Counted from the first letter of the stretch, positions 50,163 through 60,686 are shown. The stretch is DNA of 64,000 nucleotides from Burkholderia sp. TSV86 (GCF_001522865.1 NZ_LOWB01000085.1:1-64000), one strand, 5' to 3'. Numbers and translations are program-made. The notes: generated by a model from the sequence alone, not told the origin.

Positions 50163-51371
50163 ATGAACCGCGCCCCCTTCGCCCAGACGCCGCACCGCAT
50201 CGCGCTGCTGTTCAACGCGAACAAGGTCTACGATCGCGAGATCATCAGCGGCATCGGCCACTACCTGCGCTCGACGCGCGTCGCGTGGGATCTGTTCCTC
50301 GAAGACGATTTCCGCTGCCGGCTCGCCGGTATCGAGCGCTTCGGCGGTGACGGCATCATCGCCGATTTCGACGATCCGGCCGTCGCCGATGCGCTCGCCG
50401 GCTCGCCGCTGCCGGTCGTCGCGGTCGGCTCGTCATACGAAAACCCGGCGCACTATCCGCCGGAGTTGCCGTACATCGCCACCGACAACCCGAAGCTCGT
50501 GTCGCTCGCCTATACGCACCTGATCGGTGCGGGGCTCGAGCGCTTCGCGATGTACAGCCTGCCCGCCGCGCAGCAGAACCGCTGGGCGCAGCAGCGCGAA
50601 CTGGCATTCGAGCAGCTCGCGCGCGCCGACGGGCTCGATGCGCCCGTCTATCGCGGGCTGCCGACGAGCGCGTCGGCATGGAATCACGCGATCGAACAGT
50701 TGATCGACTGGCTGCACGGGCTGCCCAAGCCCGTCGGCGTGATCGCGGTAACCGATGCGCGCGCGCGGCATCTGCTGCAGGCGTGCCTGATCGCGGGGAT
50801 TCCCGTGCCCGAGCAGGTCGCGATCATCGGCATCGATAACGATCCGCTGACGCGCACGCTCACGCGCATTCCGCTGTCGTCGGTCATCCAGGGCACCGAG
50901 GAGATGGGCTACACAGCCGCGCACCTGCTGCACCAGATGCTGCGCGGCGCGCGCTTTCCCGGCCGGCGCATTCTCGTGCCGCCGGTCGGAATCAACGTGC
51001 TCGAATCCACGCACCATCAGCCGCTCGCGAGCCCGCATGTGATGCGCGCGCGGCATTTCATCCGGCAGTACGCATGTCAGGGCATCAAGACCGAGCAAGT
51101 CGCCGATTACGTCGGCGTGTCGCGCTCGCTGCTCGAAGAGCACTTCCGCCGCGAGCTGCAATGCACGGTCCATCAGGAAATCCTGCGCCACAAGCTCGAC
51201 GCGGCGAAAACGCTGCTGGCCAGCCGCGACGCATCGAGCGCCGAAGTGGCGATCCGCTGCGGCTTCACGTCGCTGCAATATATGTACGCGGTATTTCGGC
51301 GCGAACTCGGTTGCACGCCGCGCGAATACCAAGCGCGAGTCGCGCCGGTGAACGCGCCGGTGAACGGATGA
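50163..51371 (+). CDS. xylR: Xylose operon regulator XylR (AraC family with LacI-like sensor)
   Basis: 402 residues from MNRAPFAQTPHRIALLFNANKVYDREIISGIGHYL. The N-terminal two thirds resemble a periplasmic-binding/LacI sensor (VGVIAVTDARARHLLQACLIAGIPVPEQVAIIGIDNDPL, around residues 190-235); the last 100 residues are two AraC helix-turn-helix units (GIKTEQVADYVGVSRSLLEEHF and SSAEVAIRCGFTSLQYMYAVFRRELGCTPREY). In this family D-xylose binding activates xylA and xylFGH transcription. The start is uncertain: no close ribosome site. Confidence 0.9.
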   Translation: MNRAPFAQTPHRIALLFNANKVYDREIISGIGHYLRSTRVAWDLFLEDDFRCRLAGIERFGGDGIIADFDDPAVADALAGSPLPVVAVGSSYENPAHYPPELPYIATDNPKLVSLAYTHLIGAGLERFAMYSLPAAQQNRWAQQRELAFEQLARADGLDAPVYRGLPTSASAWNHAIEQLIDWLHGLPKPVGVIAVTDARARHLLQACLIAGIPVPEQVAIIGIDNDPLTRTLTRIPLSSVIQGTEEMGYTAAHLLHQMLRGARFPGRRILVPPVGINVLESTHHQPLASPHVMRARHFIRQYACQGIKTEQVADYVGVSRSLLEEHFRRELQCTVHQEILRHKLDAAKTLLASRDASSAEVAIRCGFTSLQYMYAVFRRELGCTPREYQARVAPVNAPVNG

Positions 51372-51459
51372 CTGGTGCGCATTCGGATGCCTTGCGGTGC
51401 AGCAGCCAGGCGAGCCGTTGATGAACCGGGGCGGGGGCGGGCGCCCGCCGGCACGGACT

Positions 51460-51488
51460 GCCGGCAATCGGCGATGCCGATTGCCGGC
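51460..51488 (+). terminator. Long hairpin downstream of xylR, possible terminator
   Basis: CCGGCAATCGGC (51461-51472) and GCCGATTGCCGG (51476-51487) pair perfectly with loop GAT; a flanking G-C pair extends the stem to 13 bp. It lies 89 bases after the xylR stop. There is no U-tract, so it may stabilise the mRNA 3' end rather than terminate by itself. Confidence 0.5.
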
Positions 51489-51572
51489 TGGCACAGGTCC
51501 GCGAACCGGCGCCGCCGACGGCCTGCGCCGGTCACGCGCGAACCGTCACGCATGAACCGCTTGTGGACGGCT

Positions 51573-51783
51573 GTTGTGGATCGTCGTTATGGACCACCGT
51601 TGCGAGAACCGCCGTTACGGACCGCCGTTACGGACCGCTGTTATGGGCTGCTGTTATGGGCTGCTGTTGTGAACCGCCGTTATGGACCGCTGTTATGAGA
51701 ACCGCCGTTACGGACCGCTGTTATGGACTGCCGTTGTGAACGCCGTTGCGGATCGCCGTTGTGAACCTCTGTTGTAAACCACC
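51573..51783. repeat. Degenerate 13-bp tandem array, 16 units
   Basis: Sixteen consecutive units, each starting GTT, with consensus GTTATGGACCGCY. Most units are 13 bases; two are 15 (51599 and 51692) and one is 12 (51733). Unit starts include 51573, 51586, 51614, 51627, 51640, 51653, 51666, 51679, 51707, 51720, 51745, 51758 and 51771. It fills much of the 556-bp noncoding gap between xylR and galM (51372-51927). A 13-base period cannot encode a repeated peptide. Confidence 0.92.
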
Positions 51784-51927
51784 ATTACCAACGATTTGCA
51801 CGAACCGCCCATACCACGGCCACCGCCCAAACCCGACGTCAATCGCCCATCCACCGACGCCGCGAATAACCGAAGCCAATCATTTTCGCCAACACCCGCC
51901 CCTCATTCTCGCCCGACGATATCGCCG

Positions 51928-53058
51928 ATGACCGCCGCCCCGACCGCCCACGAGCCGACACCGCCCATGCATCCCGCCACCGGCACCCCCCGCCCGACGC
52001 TCAACACCGCCCGCCTCTCATGCGAGCCGTGGGGCACGCTGCCGGACGGCGACCCGGTGCAGCGCTTCACGCTGCGCAACGCGCGCGGCACGAAAATCGC
52101 GATCAGCAATCTCGGCGCGGCGATCGTATCGTGGCTCGCGCCCGACCGCGCGGGACGCCTGGCCGAGGTCGTGCTCGCGCATGACACGCCCGCCGAATAC
52201 CTCGCGTCGCCCGCCTACCTGGGCGCGACCATCGGCCGTTGGGCGAACCGGATCGCGGGCGCCCGCTTCACGCTCGGCGGCATCGATTACACGCTCGATC
52301 GCAACGAGCGCGACAACCTGCTGCACGGCGGCGCGAGCGGCTTTCACCGAGCGCTGTGGAACACGCGCGACGAAGACGGCGCGCTGGTGCTGCGGCTCGA
52401 TTCTCCAGAAGGCGACGCGGGTTTTCCGGGCAACGTGAGCGTGCAGGTGCGCTACTCGCTCGACGAAGACGATACGCTGACGATCGAATACGAAGGCATC
52501 ACCGATGCGCCCACGCCGCTCAATCTGACCAACCACGCATACTTCAACCTGACCGGCCAGCCTGCGGCCGACGTGCGCGGCCATATGCTGACGATCGACG
52601 CCGACGCGTTCCTCGAAGTCGATGACGCGTTGATCCCGCTGCGAGAAGCCGACGTGAGCGGCACGGCGTTCGACTTCCGGCACGGCGCGCCGCTCGGCGC
52701 CCGGCTCGACTGGCCGCACGCGCAACTCGCGCGCGCGGGCGGCTTCGATCACTGCTACGTGCTGCGCGACGGCGACGCGCGCCGGTTGCGGCGCGTCGCC
52801 CGTGTCTACGATCCGGGCAGCGGCCGGGAGCTGAGCGTCTCGACTGATCAGCGCGGGCTGCAATGCTATACGGGCAATCATCTGGAAGGGCTGCGCGTGC
52901 GAAACGGCACGCGCTGCATGCGGCACGCGGCGCTGTGCCTCGAGGCCGGAGCGTTTCCGAATCAGATCAACATGCGCAACCGATGCGACGAAGTCGTGCT
53001 GATGCCCGGCGCGACATACCGGCAAGTCACGCAGTATCGAATCAGCCCGTCGGCCTGA
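51928..53058 (+). CDS. galM: Aldose 1-epimerase (mutarotase)
   Basis: 376 residues from the ATG at 51928; an ATG at 51967 and earlier in-frame starts are possible. GalM motifs: ISNLGAAIVSWLAPDRAG, LGATIGRWANRIAGARFTLGG, LHGGASGFHRALW (catalytic His region), NLTNHAYFNLTG and LEAGAFPNQIN (catalytic Glu region). It interconverts sugar anomers and would feed the xylose, arabinose and galactose enzymes encoded nearby. It converges on the permease gene with 22 bp between them. Confidence 0.87.
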   Translation: MTAAPTAHEPTPPMHPATGTPRPTLNTARLSCEPWGTLPDGDPVQRFTLRNARGTKIAISNLGAAIVSWLAPDRAGRLAEVVLAHDTPAEYLASPAYLGATIGRWANRIAGARFTLGGIDYTLDRNERDNLLHGGASGFHRALWNTRDEDGALVLRLDSPEGDAGFPGNVSVQVRYSLDEDDTLTIEYEGITDAPTPLNLTNHAYFNLTGQPAADVRGHMLTIDADAFLEVDDALIPLREADVSGTAFDFRHGAPLGARLDWPHAQLARAGGFDHCYVLRDGDARRLRRVARVYDPGSGRELSVSTDQRGLQCYTGNHLEGLRVRNGTRCMRHAALCLEAGAFPNQINMRNRCDEVVLMPGATYRQVTQYRISPSA

Positions 53059-53080
53059 CGCGCGCGCCGCCTCGCGTCGA

Positions 53081-54478
53081 TCAGCGCACGCGCGCCGGTG
53101 CCCGCTGCGCCGGCGCGGCGCTGCCGCCCGCGCGCCGGCCGAGCCGCGACGCGGCAACCACGATCACCGCCAGCACCGCGGTTGCCGCCACCTCCATCCG
53201 GTGATCTTCGCGCAGCAGCATCGTCACGAGCACACCGCAGATGAACAAGATCACCGCCCACGTCAGCCACGGAAAGCACCACATCCGCAGCGGCGGGCGA
53301 ATGCCGTTCGCATCGAGCACCGCGCGCATCCGCAATTGCGACACCGCGATCACCAGATAAACGAGCAGCGCGATCGCGCCCGACGTCGCGAGCAAAAAGC
53401 TGAACACCTGCTCGGGCATCGCGTAGTTCGCAATCACCGTCAGAAAGCCGAACGCGGTCGACGCGAGCACGGCCGCGCGCGGCGTGCCCGTCGCATCGGT
53501 GCGGCTCAGCGATGCGGGCGCGTCGCCGCGCGTGGACAGCGAAAAGATCATCCGCGACGCGGTATAGAGCGCCGAATTCAGGCAGCTCGCCACCGACACC
53601 AGCACGATCACGTCGATGATTCCCTTCGCGTGCGGCACGCCGATCAGCTCCATCGCGCGCTGATACGAGCCGTGCGCGGGCAGCAGCGCGTCGTTCCACG
53701 GCACGAGCGCCGCGACGACGAAAATCGAGCCCAGATAAAAGAGCGAGATCCGCCAGATCACCGAGTTCGTCGCACGGACAATTTGGCGCTCAGGGTGCTC
53801 GGATTCGGCGGCGGCGATCGTGACGATCTCCGTGCCGAGGAACGAGAACATCGTCGTCAGCATCGCGGCGAGCACCGCGCCGATTCCGTTCGGCATGAAG
53901 CCGCCCGCGTTGAAGAGCCGCGCCGCGCCGGACACGTTCGAGCCCGGCAGCACACCGACGATCGCCGCGCCGCCGATCACGAGGAACACGACGATCGCCA
54001 CCACCTTGATGAGCGCGAACCAGAATTCGAATTCGCCGTAGTGCTTGACCGAAAACAGATTGGTCAGCGTGAGCACCGACGTGATGCCGAGCGCGAACAC
54101 CCATGTCGCGATGCCGGGGAACCACGCATTGAGGATCGTCGCGGCAGCCGTCGCCTCGATCGGAATCACCAGCACCCAGAACCACCAGTAGAGCCAGCCG
54201 ATCGTGAAGCCCGCCCAATGGCCGATCGCGCGGTCTGCGTAGGTCGAGAACGAGCCGCTGTCCGGCTGCGCGACCGCCATTTCGCCAAGCATGCGCATCA
54301 CGAGCACGACGAGCAACCCCGCGATCGCATACGCGATCAGCGCGGCGGGCCCGGCCTCCGCGATCGCATGACCGGAGCCGACGAACAACCCCGCGCCGAT
54401 CACCCCCGCGATCGACAACATCGTCACGTGGCGTTGCTTCAAGCCGGTGCCGAGGCCCGTGCCGCTATTTGCTTTCAT
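53081..54478 (-). CDS. Amino-acid permease, APC superfamily (GabP/AnsP-like)
   Basis: 465 residues, about twelve membrane helices, from MKANSGTGLGTGLKQRHVTMLSIAGVIGAGLFVGSG with GGAGGAGAC at the ribosome site. The substrate-binding GxGLFVGSG loop in helix 1 and ETATAAT-like IPIEATAAATILNAWFPG (helix 4) place it in the amino-acid transporter family; the overall sequence is closest in style to GABA permeases. Substrate not determinable from sequence. TAGAGCCA direct repeats upstream may be regulatory. Confidence 0.85.
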   Translation of the reverse strand: MKANSGTGLGTGLKQRHVTMLSIAGVIGAGLFVGSGHAIAEAGPAALIAYAIAGLLVVLVMRMLGEMAVAQPDSGSFSTYADRAIGHWAGFTIGWLYWWFWVLVIPIEATAAATILNAWFPGIATWVFALGITSVLTLTNLFSVKHYGEFEFWFALIKVVAIVVFLVIGGAAIVGVLPGSNVSGAARLFNAGGFMPNGIGAVLAAMLTTMFSFLGTEIVTIAAAESEHPERQIVRATNSVIWRISLFYLGSIFVVAALVPWNDALLPAHGSYQRAMELIGVPHAKGIIDVIVLVSVASCLNSALYTASRMIFSLSTRGDAPASLSRTDATGTPRAAVLASTAFGFLTVIANYAMPEQVFSFLLATSGAIALLVYLVIAVSQLRMRAVLDANGIRPPLRMWCFPWLTWAVILFICGVLVTMLLREDHRMEVAATAVLAVIVVAASRLGRRAGGSAAPAQRAPARVR

Positions 54479-54583
54479 GTCTCCTCCAAAAACGGATGCT
54501 TTGGGCGCCGATACCGGCACGCCTATGCGTTCGGCTGCCCATCGGTGCAGCGCGGTGCAGTTTACGCAGCCAGTGGTCCGATC

Positions 54584-54617
54584 AATTAGAGCCAATCGAA
54601 TTTTTTTAATAGAGCCA
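54584..54617 (-). promoter_or_regulatory. AT-rich region with direct repeats upstream of the permease gene
   Basis: TAGAGCCA occurs at 54587-54594 and 54610-54617 (23 bp apart) flanking a run of seven T residues; on the minus strand TTGATC and TAAACT nearby are a plausible but imperfect promoter (15-bp spacing). Repeats on one face of the helix suggest a regulator site. The remaining 325-bp gap (54479-54803) shows nothing else. Confidence 0.35.
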
Positions 54618-54803
54618 TTTTTGACGTGCGCCGCGCCCGTGTACTGTTCGGCGGCACCAGTCTGCGCGCCACGGCGAACGTCCGGAATCGGCACGGCGGA
54701 GCGCCCGCTCAGCAGGCCGGTTATGATCCGCTGCGGCCGGCGCGGCGCGCCAGCCTAGATACAACCAATAAAGAATTCGACTCATCATCGAACGAGAGAG
54801 ACC

Positions 54804-55133
54804 ATGCCCGATCGAACACCCGTCGTTCGCGCGTGGCGCGCCGTCGCGCCGCACGTGCTCGCGCTCAGCCTCGTCGCGGCGACATTGCCGCTTGGCGCCC
54901 CCAGCGCGCATGCGTATTCGTCGTCAACATCCCGTCATGCCGACCCAAGCGAACTCGACAATCACCGCAGCTACCGCAATCGCGACGGCGACACCATCCA
55001 CGCGCCCGCGCATTCTAAGTCGAACTCTCCCCCCGCAGGGGCAACGGCCCGCTGCCGGGACGGCGCGTACAGTTTCAGCCGCCATCGACGCGGCACGTGT
55101 TCGGGGCACGGCGGCGTCGATGCGTGGCTTTGA
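54804..55133 (+). CDS. DUF3761 family small secreted protein
   Basis: 109 residues. A Sec signal peptide (ending SAHA) is followed by a mature domain YRNRDGDTIHAPAHSKSNSPPAGATARCRDGAYSFSRHRRGTCSGHGGVDAWL, the recognisable DUF3761 pattern with two cysteines (likely one disulfide) and GTCSxHGGV near the end. It is expected to be periplasmic or extracellular. The family has no established function. GAGAGAGACC precedes the ATG. Confidence 0.8.
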   Translation: MPDRTPVVRAWRAVAPHVLALSLVAATLPLGAPSAHAYSSSTSRHADPSELDNHRSYRNRDGDTIHAPAHSKSNSPPAGATARCRDGAYSFSRHRRGTCSGHGGVDAWL

Positions 55134-55366
55134 CGCCGCGGCAGCGTAGCAGCGGCGCGATTTGCCGGGAGCCGCGGCGCGCGCAACGGTTTCGAATGCG
55201 CCGAGGCGTCGATGCCGGCGTGAGCGCCGATCCGCGCGCGCCGATTGCGTCGCGATACACGAATGCGAAACACGCTAACGCGCGCCGCCGCGCTTTTCAA
55301 ATTCCCGGCCGCGCGTGGCAGCCGCCTCGCGCGGCGCCACCCCGCTTGCGCCGCCGGCCGACGCAG

Positions 55367-55372
55367 TACAAT
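55367..55372 (+). promoter_or_regulatory. Probable -10 of the ettA promoter
   Basis: TACAAT at 55367-55372 with TTGCGC at 55346-55351 (15-bp spacer, slightly short) is the best promoter match in the 383-bp gap before ettA (55134-55516). Transcription would begin near 55379, giving a leader of about 140 bases. No leader peptide or terminator was recognised in it. Confidence 0.4.
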
Positions 55373-55516
55373 GACGGTTCGCGCCGCTTTCGCGCGGCAA
55401 GCCGCCCGCCATCGCCGCGCCGGCCTGCGATCAGACAAGCCGAATCGCGCGCCATCTCACCGCGCCCCGCGTGCCGGACCTACGCGGCGCTCATTTTGAC
55501 TCTCTCACTGACACAC

Positions 55517-57184
<1,668 letters not shown>

Positions 57185-57229
57185 AACGGCGTCCGGCGTC
57201 CGCGCGCGGCGTCCGAGGTCCGGCGCTTG

Positions 57230-57275
57230 GCGTTGAACGTCGAACATTCAACGCTCCACGTTCGATGTTCAACGC
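57230..57275. repeat. 16-bp inverted repeat downstream of ettA
   Basis: GCGTTGAACGTCGAAC (57230-57245) and GTTCGATGTTCAACGC (57260-57275) are complementary at 15 of 16 positions with a 14-base loop. A shorter copy ATTCAACGC lies inside the loop. It can form a hairpin in either transcript; no U-tract follows. Confidence 0.75.
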
Positions 57276-57415
57276 TCGCGCGGCCGCGCCGCCGATCGGC
57301 GGCGTCGGCGGCCGGCGCCGTCGCGCGCGGCGCCCGCGCGGGCGCTCAGGGCCCGCCAGCGGCATACGCCTTACCTGCGGCATATCGCGGCGCAAAGCAT
57401 GCGATGGCCCGCGCA

Positions 57416-57449
57416 AAAAAAGCGGGCAACCGGAATTGCCCGCTTTTTT
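57416..57449. terminator. Strong bidirectional terminator between ettA and the HAD gene
   Basis: AAAAAAGCGGGCAA (57416-57429) and TTGCCCGCTTTTTT (57436-57449) form a 14-bp perfect stem with loop CCGGAA and A/T tracts at both ends. It separates converging ettA and the HAD/cysteine-hydrolase pair. The rest of the gap holds the hairpin and the 12-bp array. Confidence 0.92.
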
Positions 57450-57506
57450 CATGGTCATCGCCGCCACGCCGCCATCGCCAATACGGCGCATCACCGCCGC
57501 CGCGCC

Positions 57507-57590
57507 GTCAATCAAACCGTCAATCAAACCGTCAATCAAACCGTCAATCAAACCGTCAATCAAACCGTCAATCGAACCGTCAATCGAACA
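57507..57590. repeat. 12-bp tandem array overlapping the stop codon of the HAD gene
   Basis: Seven units of GTCAATCRAACC (starts 57507, 57519, 57531, 57543, 57555, 57567, 57579); the first five read TCAATCAAACC, the last two TCAATCGAAC. The unit nearest the gene contains its last codons and stop (minus strand GTG TTC GAT TGA). Every unit carries an in-frame TGA. Confidence 0.95.
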
Positions 57591-58203
57591 CGCCCAATTC
57601 GCGCAGCCGCGCCTCGGTCGCATCCGCGCTCGTATGATGGATGCCATGCCAGCCGAGCGCCGTCGCGGCAGCCGCGTTCTTTGCGTTGTCGTCGATGAAC
57701 ACGATTTCATCCGCGGCGATGCCGGGCAAGTGCGGCTCGATCCGCGCATGCATTGCTCGATAGATCGCCGGATCGGGCTTCACGAGCTTCACGTGCCCCG
57801 ACACGACGATCTCCTTGAAGCGGTGCAATACCGCAAAACGCTCCCATGCATACGGAAACGTCTGCGCCGACCAGTTGGTGAGCCCGAACAGCGGCACGCA
57901 ATGCGCGTCGAGCTTATCGACGAGCGCCGCGCCGCCGTCGAGCACCCCGCCGATCATTTCGTGCCAGCGCGCGTAGAACGCGCGGATCATCGCCTCGTGC
58001 TCGGGAAACTGCGCAATGCGCTCGGCCGTGCCTTCGTCGATCGGCTGCCCGCCGTCTTGCTTGATCACCCAGTCCATCGGGCAAACGTGCGTGAGGAACC
58101 AGCGGCGCTCGGCGTCGTCGGCAATCAGCTTGCGGTACAGATACTCCGGATTCCAATCGATCAACACGCCGCCAAAATCGAATACCACTGCCCTGACGCT
58201 CAT
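57580..58203 (-). CDS. HAD-family hydrolase, YihX-like
   Basis: 207 residues from MSVRAVVFDFGGVLIDWNPEYLY. The nucleophile Asp is D9 in VVFDFGGVLID, the DxGxV form seen in YihX-like sugar-phosphate phosphatases; FGLTNWSAQTFPYAWERF holds motif II, KPDPAIYRAM motif III and IVFIDDNAKNAAAATALGWHG motif IV. Substrate unknown. The ATG overlaps the stop of the cysteine hydrolase gene (ATGA). Its stop codon lies inside a 12-bp tandem repeat. Confidence 0.85.
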   Translation of the reverse strand: MSVRAVVFDFGGVLIDWNPEYLYRKLIADDAERRWFLTHVCPMDWVIKQDGGQPIDEGTAERIAQFPEHEAMIRAFYARWHEMIGGVLDGGAALVDKLDAHCVPLFGLTNWSAQTFPYAWERFAVLHRFKEIVVSGHVKLVKPDPAIYRAMHARIEPHLPGIAADEIVFIDDNAKNAAAATALGWHGIHHTSADATEARLRELGVFD

Positions 58204-58757
58204 GCGAACTCCATCGCGAGCACGTCGTCGAGCGGACGCGGCACGACGCCGTTGCCCGAGTACGTGCAGTTTTTCCAAGTGAGATTGTGATGCGTGATCA
58301 TTTGCGCTGCGCTCAGATGCGGCCAGTCGCACGTCGTGTGCAGATCAGCGACGACCGTGGTGCGGTAGCCGATCAGCGCGGCCCGGCGGGCGGTCGCATC
58401 GACGCAGAACTGCGTTGCGTAACCGCACAGGATCACGTGCGAGATGCGGCGGCGGTCGAGCCCGGCCGCCAGCGGCGTGTCCTGGAATGCGTCGCTCACG
58501 CGCTTGCGGATCGACCAGTCGGTGCGCGCGCGCACGAGATCCGCGTGCAGTTCCCAGCCCGGCGTGCCGGGCGCGATGTCGTCGCCGTCATCCGGCTCGC
58601 CGTCATGCTGAACGAAGCACACCGGCGCATGCGCCGCGCGCGCGGCGGCCGTCAGCCGGTTGATGCCAGCGACGATTTCGCCAAGCCCGTGCGCCGGCCG
58701 CGCCCCTTGCAGCAAACCGCGCTGCATGTCGATCACGATGACCGCCGCGCCCTTCAT
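58200..58757 (-). CDS. Isochorismatase-family cysteine hydrolase
   Basis: 185 residues. The catalytic triad of the family is visible: D10 in VIVIDMQRG, K85 in SIRKRVSDAF and C118 in GYATQFCVDATAR, with the non-proline cis-peptide region before it. Members hydrolyse isochorismate, nicotinamide or amides such as N-carbamoyl compounds; the substrate cannot be fixed here. Translationally coupled to the HAD gene and 92 bp from pepP. Confidence 0.85.
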   Translation of the reverse strand: MKGAAVIVIDMQRGLLQGARPAHGLGEIVAGINRLTAAARAAHAPVCFVQHDGEPDDGDDIAPGTPGWELHADLVRARTDWSIRKRVSDAFQDTPLAAGLDRRRISHVILCGYATQFCVDATARRAALIGYRTTVVADLHTTCDWPHLSAAQMITHHNLTWKNCTYSGNGVVPRPLDDVLAMEFA

Positions 58758-58849
58758 CTATTGCTCTCGCCGTTGAAGCCGCCGTTGCGGAAAAGCGCGG
58801 CCCCGGCCTGCACCGGCAGGCCCAGCACCGCCGCACCGCGTGCAGCCGC

Positions 58850-60664
58850 TCAGATCGGCTGCGTGCGCGCGTCGAGCCATGCCTTCGCATCGCCCGACAC
58901 ATGCGGCGCGATCCGCTCGCGCACCGTTGCGTGATACGCGTTGAGCCACGCGCGCTCGTCGTCCGTCATCAACGCCGGCAGCATGCAGCGCGTATCGATC
59001 GGGCACAGCGTCAGCGTCTCGAATTCGAGGAAATCGCCGAATTCGGTCTGCCCGGCCGCGCGGTTGACGACCAGATTCTCGATGCGCACGCCCCACTGGC
59101 CGGGCCGGTACACGCCCGGCTCGATCGACGTGATCATCCCCTCTTCCATCGCCGTGTAGGGCTCCGCGCTCGCATAGTGCGAAATCACCTGCGGCCCTTC
59201 GTGGACGTTCAGGAAATAGCCGACGCCATGCCCGGTGCCGTGCCCGTAATCGAGCCCGGCCGCCCACATCGGCGCGCGCGCGATCGCGTCGAGCATCGGC
59301 GAGCGGATGCCGCGCGGAAAGCGCGCGCGCGACAGCGCCATCATCGCCTTCAACACGATCGTGAAATCGCGCCGGTGAGCGTCGCCGATCGTGCCGACGG
59401 GCACGACCCGCGTAACGTCGGTCGTGCCGCTCAGATACTGGCCGCCCGAATCGATCAGCAACAGGCCGTCGCCGTCGATTGTCGCGTGCGCGCCGCGCGT
59501 GGCCCGATAATGCGGCATCGCGCCGTTGCCGTTGAAGCCCGCGATCGTCGCGAAGCTCGGCGACACGTAGCCGGGCCGCCGCGCGCGCGCGGCCGTCAGC
59601 CGCTCGTCGATCGTGAGTTCGGTAATCGTCTCGCGGCCGAGCGCGCCTTCGAACCACGCGAAGAATTCCGCGAGCGCCGCGCCGTCCTGCACCATCGTCG
59701 CGCGCACGTGTTCGATCTCGGCCGGCGTCTTGCGCGATTTCGCGAATGTCGACGGATTCACCGCCTCGATCACCCGCACTTCGCGCGGCACGGCCTGCAA
59801 CAGGCCGTGCGTGACGCGGCGCGGATCGATCAGGAGCGCCGCGCCGGTCGGCAGCGCGGCGAGCGCGGCGGCCGCGGCGGCATACGGCTGCACGTCGACG
59901 CCGTCTTGCGCGAGCGACGCCGCAAGCTCCGCGGACACCTTGCCGTCGGCGACGAAGAGCGTCGCGCGCTCGAGGCCGACGAGCGCGTGCGCGACGAACA
60001 CCGGGTTGTAGTTGACATCGGTGCCGCGCAAATTGAAGAGCCACGCGAGATCGTCGAGCGCCGACACGAAATGCCACTGCGCGCGCTGCTCGTGCATCGC
60101 GCGACGCACCTGCGCGAGCTTGCCCGCACGCGACGCATCCGCGTGCGGCGCGGCGTGCTCGAAGACCGCCGCGGCAGGCAGCGACGGACGCCGCGGCCAG
60201 ATCGTGTCGATCAGATCGACGTCGGTGCGCAGCGCGATGCCGCGCGGCGTCAGCGCCGCGTCGAGCGCGCGCGCCGCCGCCACGCCGAGCACGGCCCCGT
60301 CGACACCGACCGTGCCGCCCGCTTCGACATGCGTCGCGAGCCACTCGACATGCGGCTGGGTCTGCTGACCGCCCGTCATTTTCATCAACTGCACGCCGCT
60401 GCCCGCGAGTTGCGCATCGGCCTGCACCCAATAACGGCTATCGACCCACAGGCCGGCGAAATCGGCGGTCACCACGAGCGTGCCGACCGAGCCGGTGAAG
60501 CCGGACAGCCATTGGCGCGCCTGCCAGCGCTCGGGCAGATATTCGGACAGATGGGGATCGGCGGACGGCACCAGATAGGCGGCCAGATTCTCGCGCGCCA
60601 TCGCGTCGCGCAATGCGGCAAGGCGCGCCGGCACGGTCGACGAGTTGGGGACTCGGGCATTCAT
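58850..60664 (-). CDS. pepP: Xaa-Pro aminopeptidase (M24B), long form
   Basis: 604 residues from MNARVPNSSTVPARLAALRDAMARENL. Two creatinase-type N-terminal domains precede a C-terminal pita-bread metallopeptidase domain; metal ligands are seen in LLIDSGGQYLSGTTDVTR (two Asp), HGTGHGVGYFLNVHEGP (His) and EEGMITSIEPGVY (Glu). The three-domain layout matches eukaryotic-type aminopeptidase P1 rather than the 440-residue E. coli PepP. It removes an N-terminal residue preceding proline. Confidence 0.88.
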   Translation of the reverse strand: MNARVPNSSTVPARLAALRDAMARENLAAYLVPSADPHLSEYLPERWQARQWLSGFTGSVGTLVVTADFAGLWVDSRYWVQADAQLAGSGVQLMKMTGGQQTQPHVEWLATHVEAGGTVGVDGAVLGVAAARALDAALTPRGIALRTDVDLIDTIWPRRPSLPAAAVFEHAAPHADASRAGKLAQVRRAMHEQRAQWHFVSALDDLAWLFNLRGTDVNYNPVFVAHALVGLERATLFVADGKVSAELAASLAQDGVDVQPYAAAAAALAALPTGAALLIDPRRVTHGLLQAVPREVRVIEAVNPSTFAKSRKTPAEIEHVRATMVQDGAALAEFFAWFEGALGRETITELTIDERLTAARARRPGYVSPSFATIAGFNGNGAMPHYRATRGAHATIDGDGLLLIDSGGQYLSGTTDVTRVVPVGTIGDAHRRDFTIVLKAMMALSRARFPRGIRSPMLDAIARAPMWAAGLDYGHGTGHGVGYFLNVHEGPQVISHYASAEPYTAMEEGMITSIEPGVYRPGQWGVRIENLVVNRAAGQTEFGDFLEFETLTLCPIDTRCMLPALMTDDERAWLNAYHATVRERIAPHVSGDAKAWLDARTQPI

Positions 60665-60686
60665 GATTTTTTTCACCTGCAAACAT

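Noticed and set aside
51573-51783. CRISPR array or repeat-protein gene
   Set aside because: The 13-base units lack spacers and the period is not a multiple of three, so neither interpretation works.
57507-57590. CRISPR array
   Set aside because: Units are directly adjacent 12-mers without spacers, and no cas gene is present; it is a tandem repeat.
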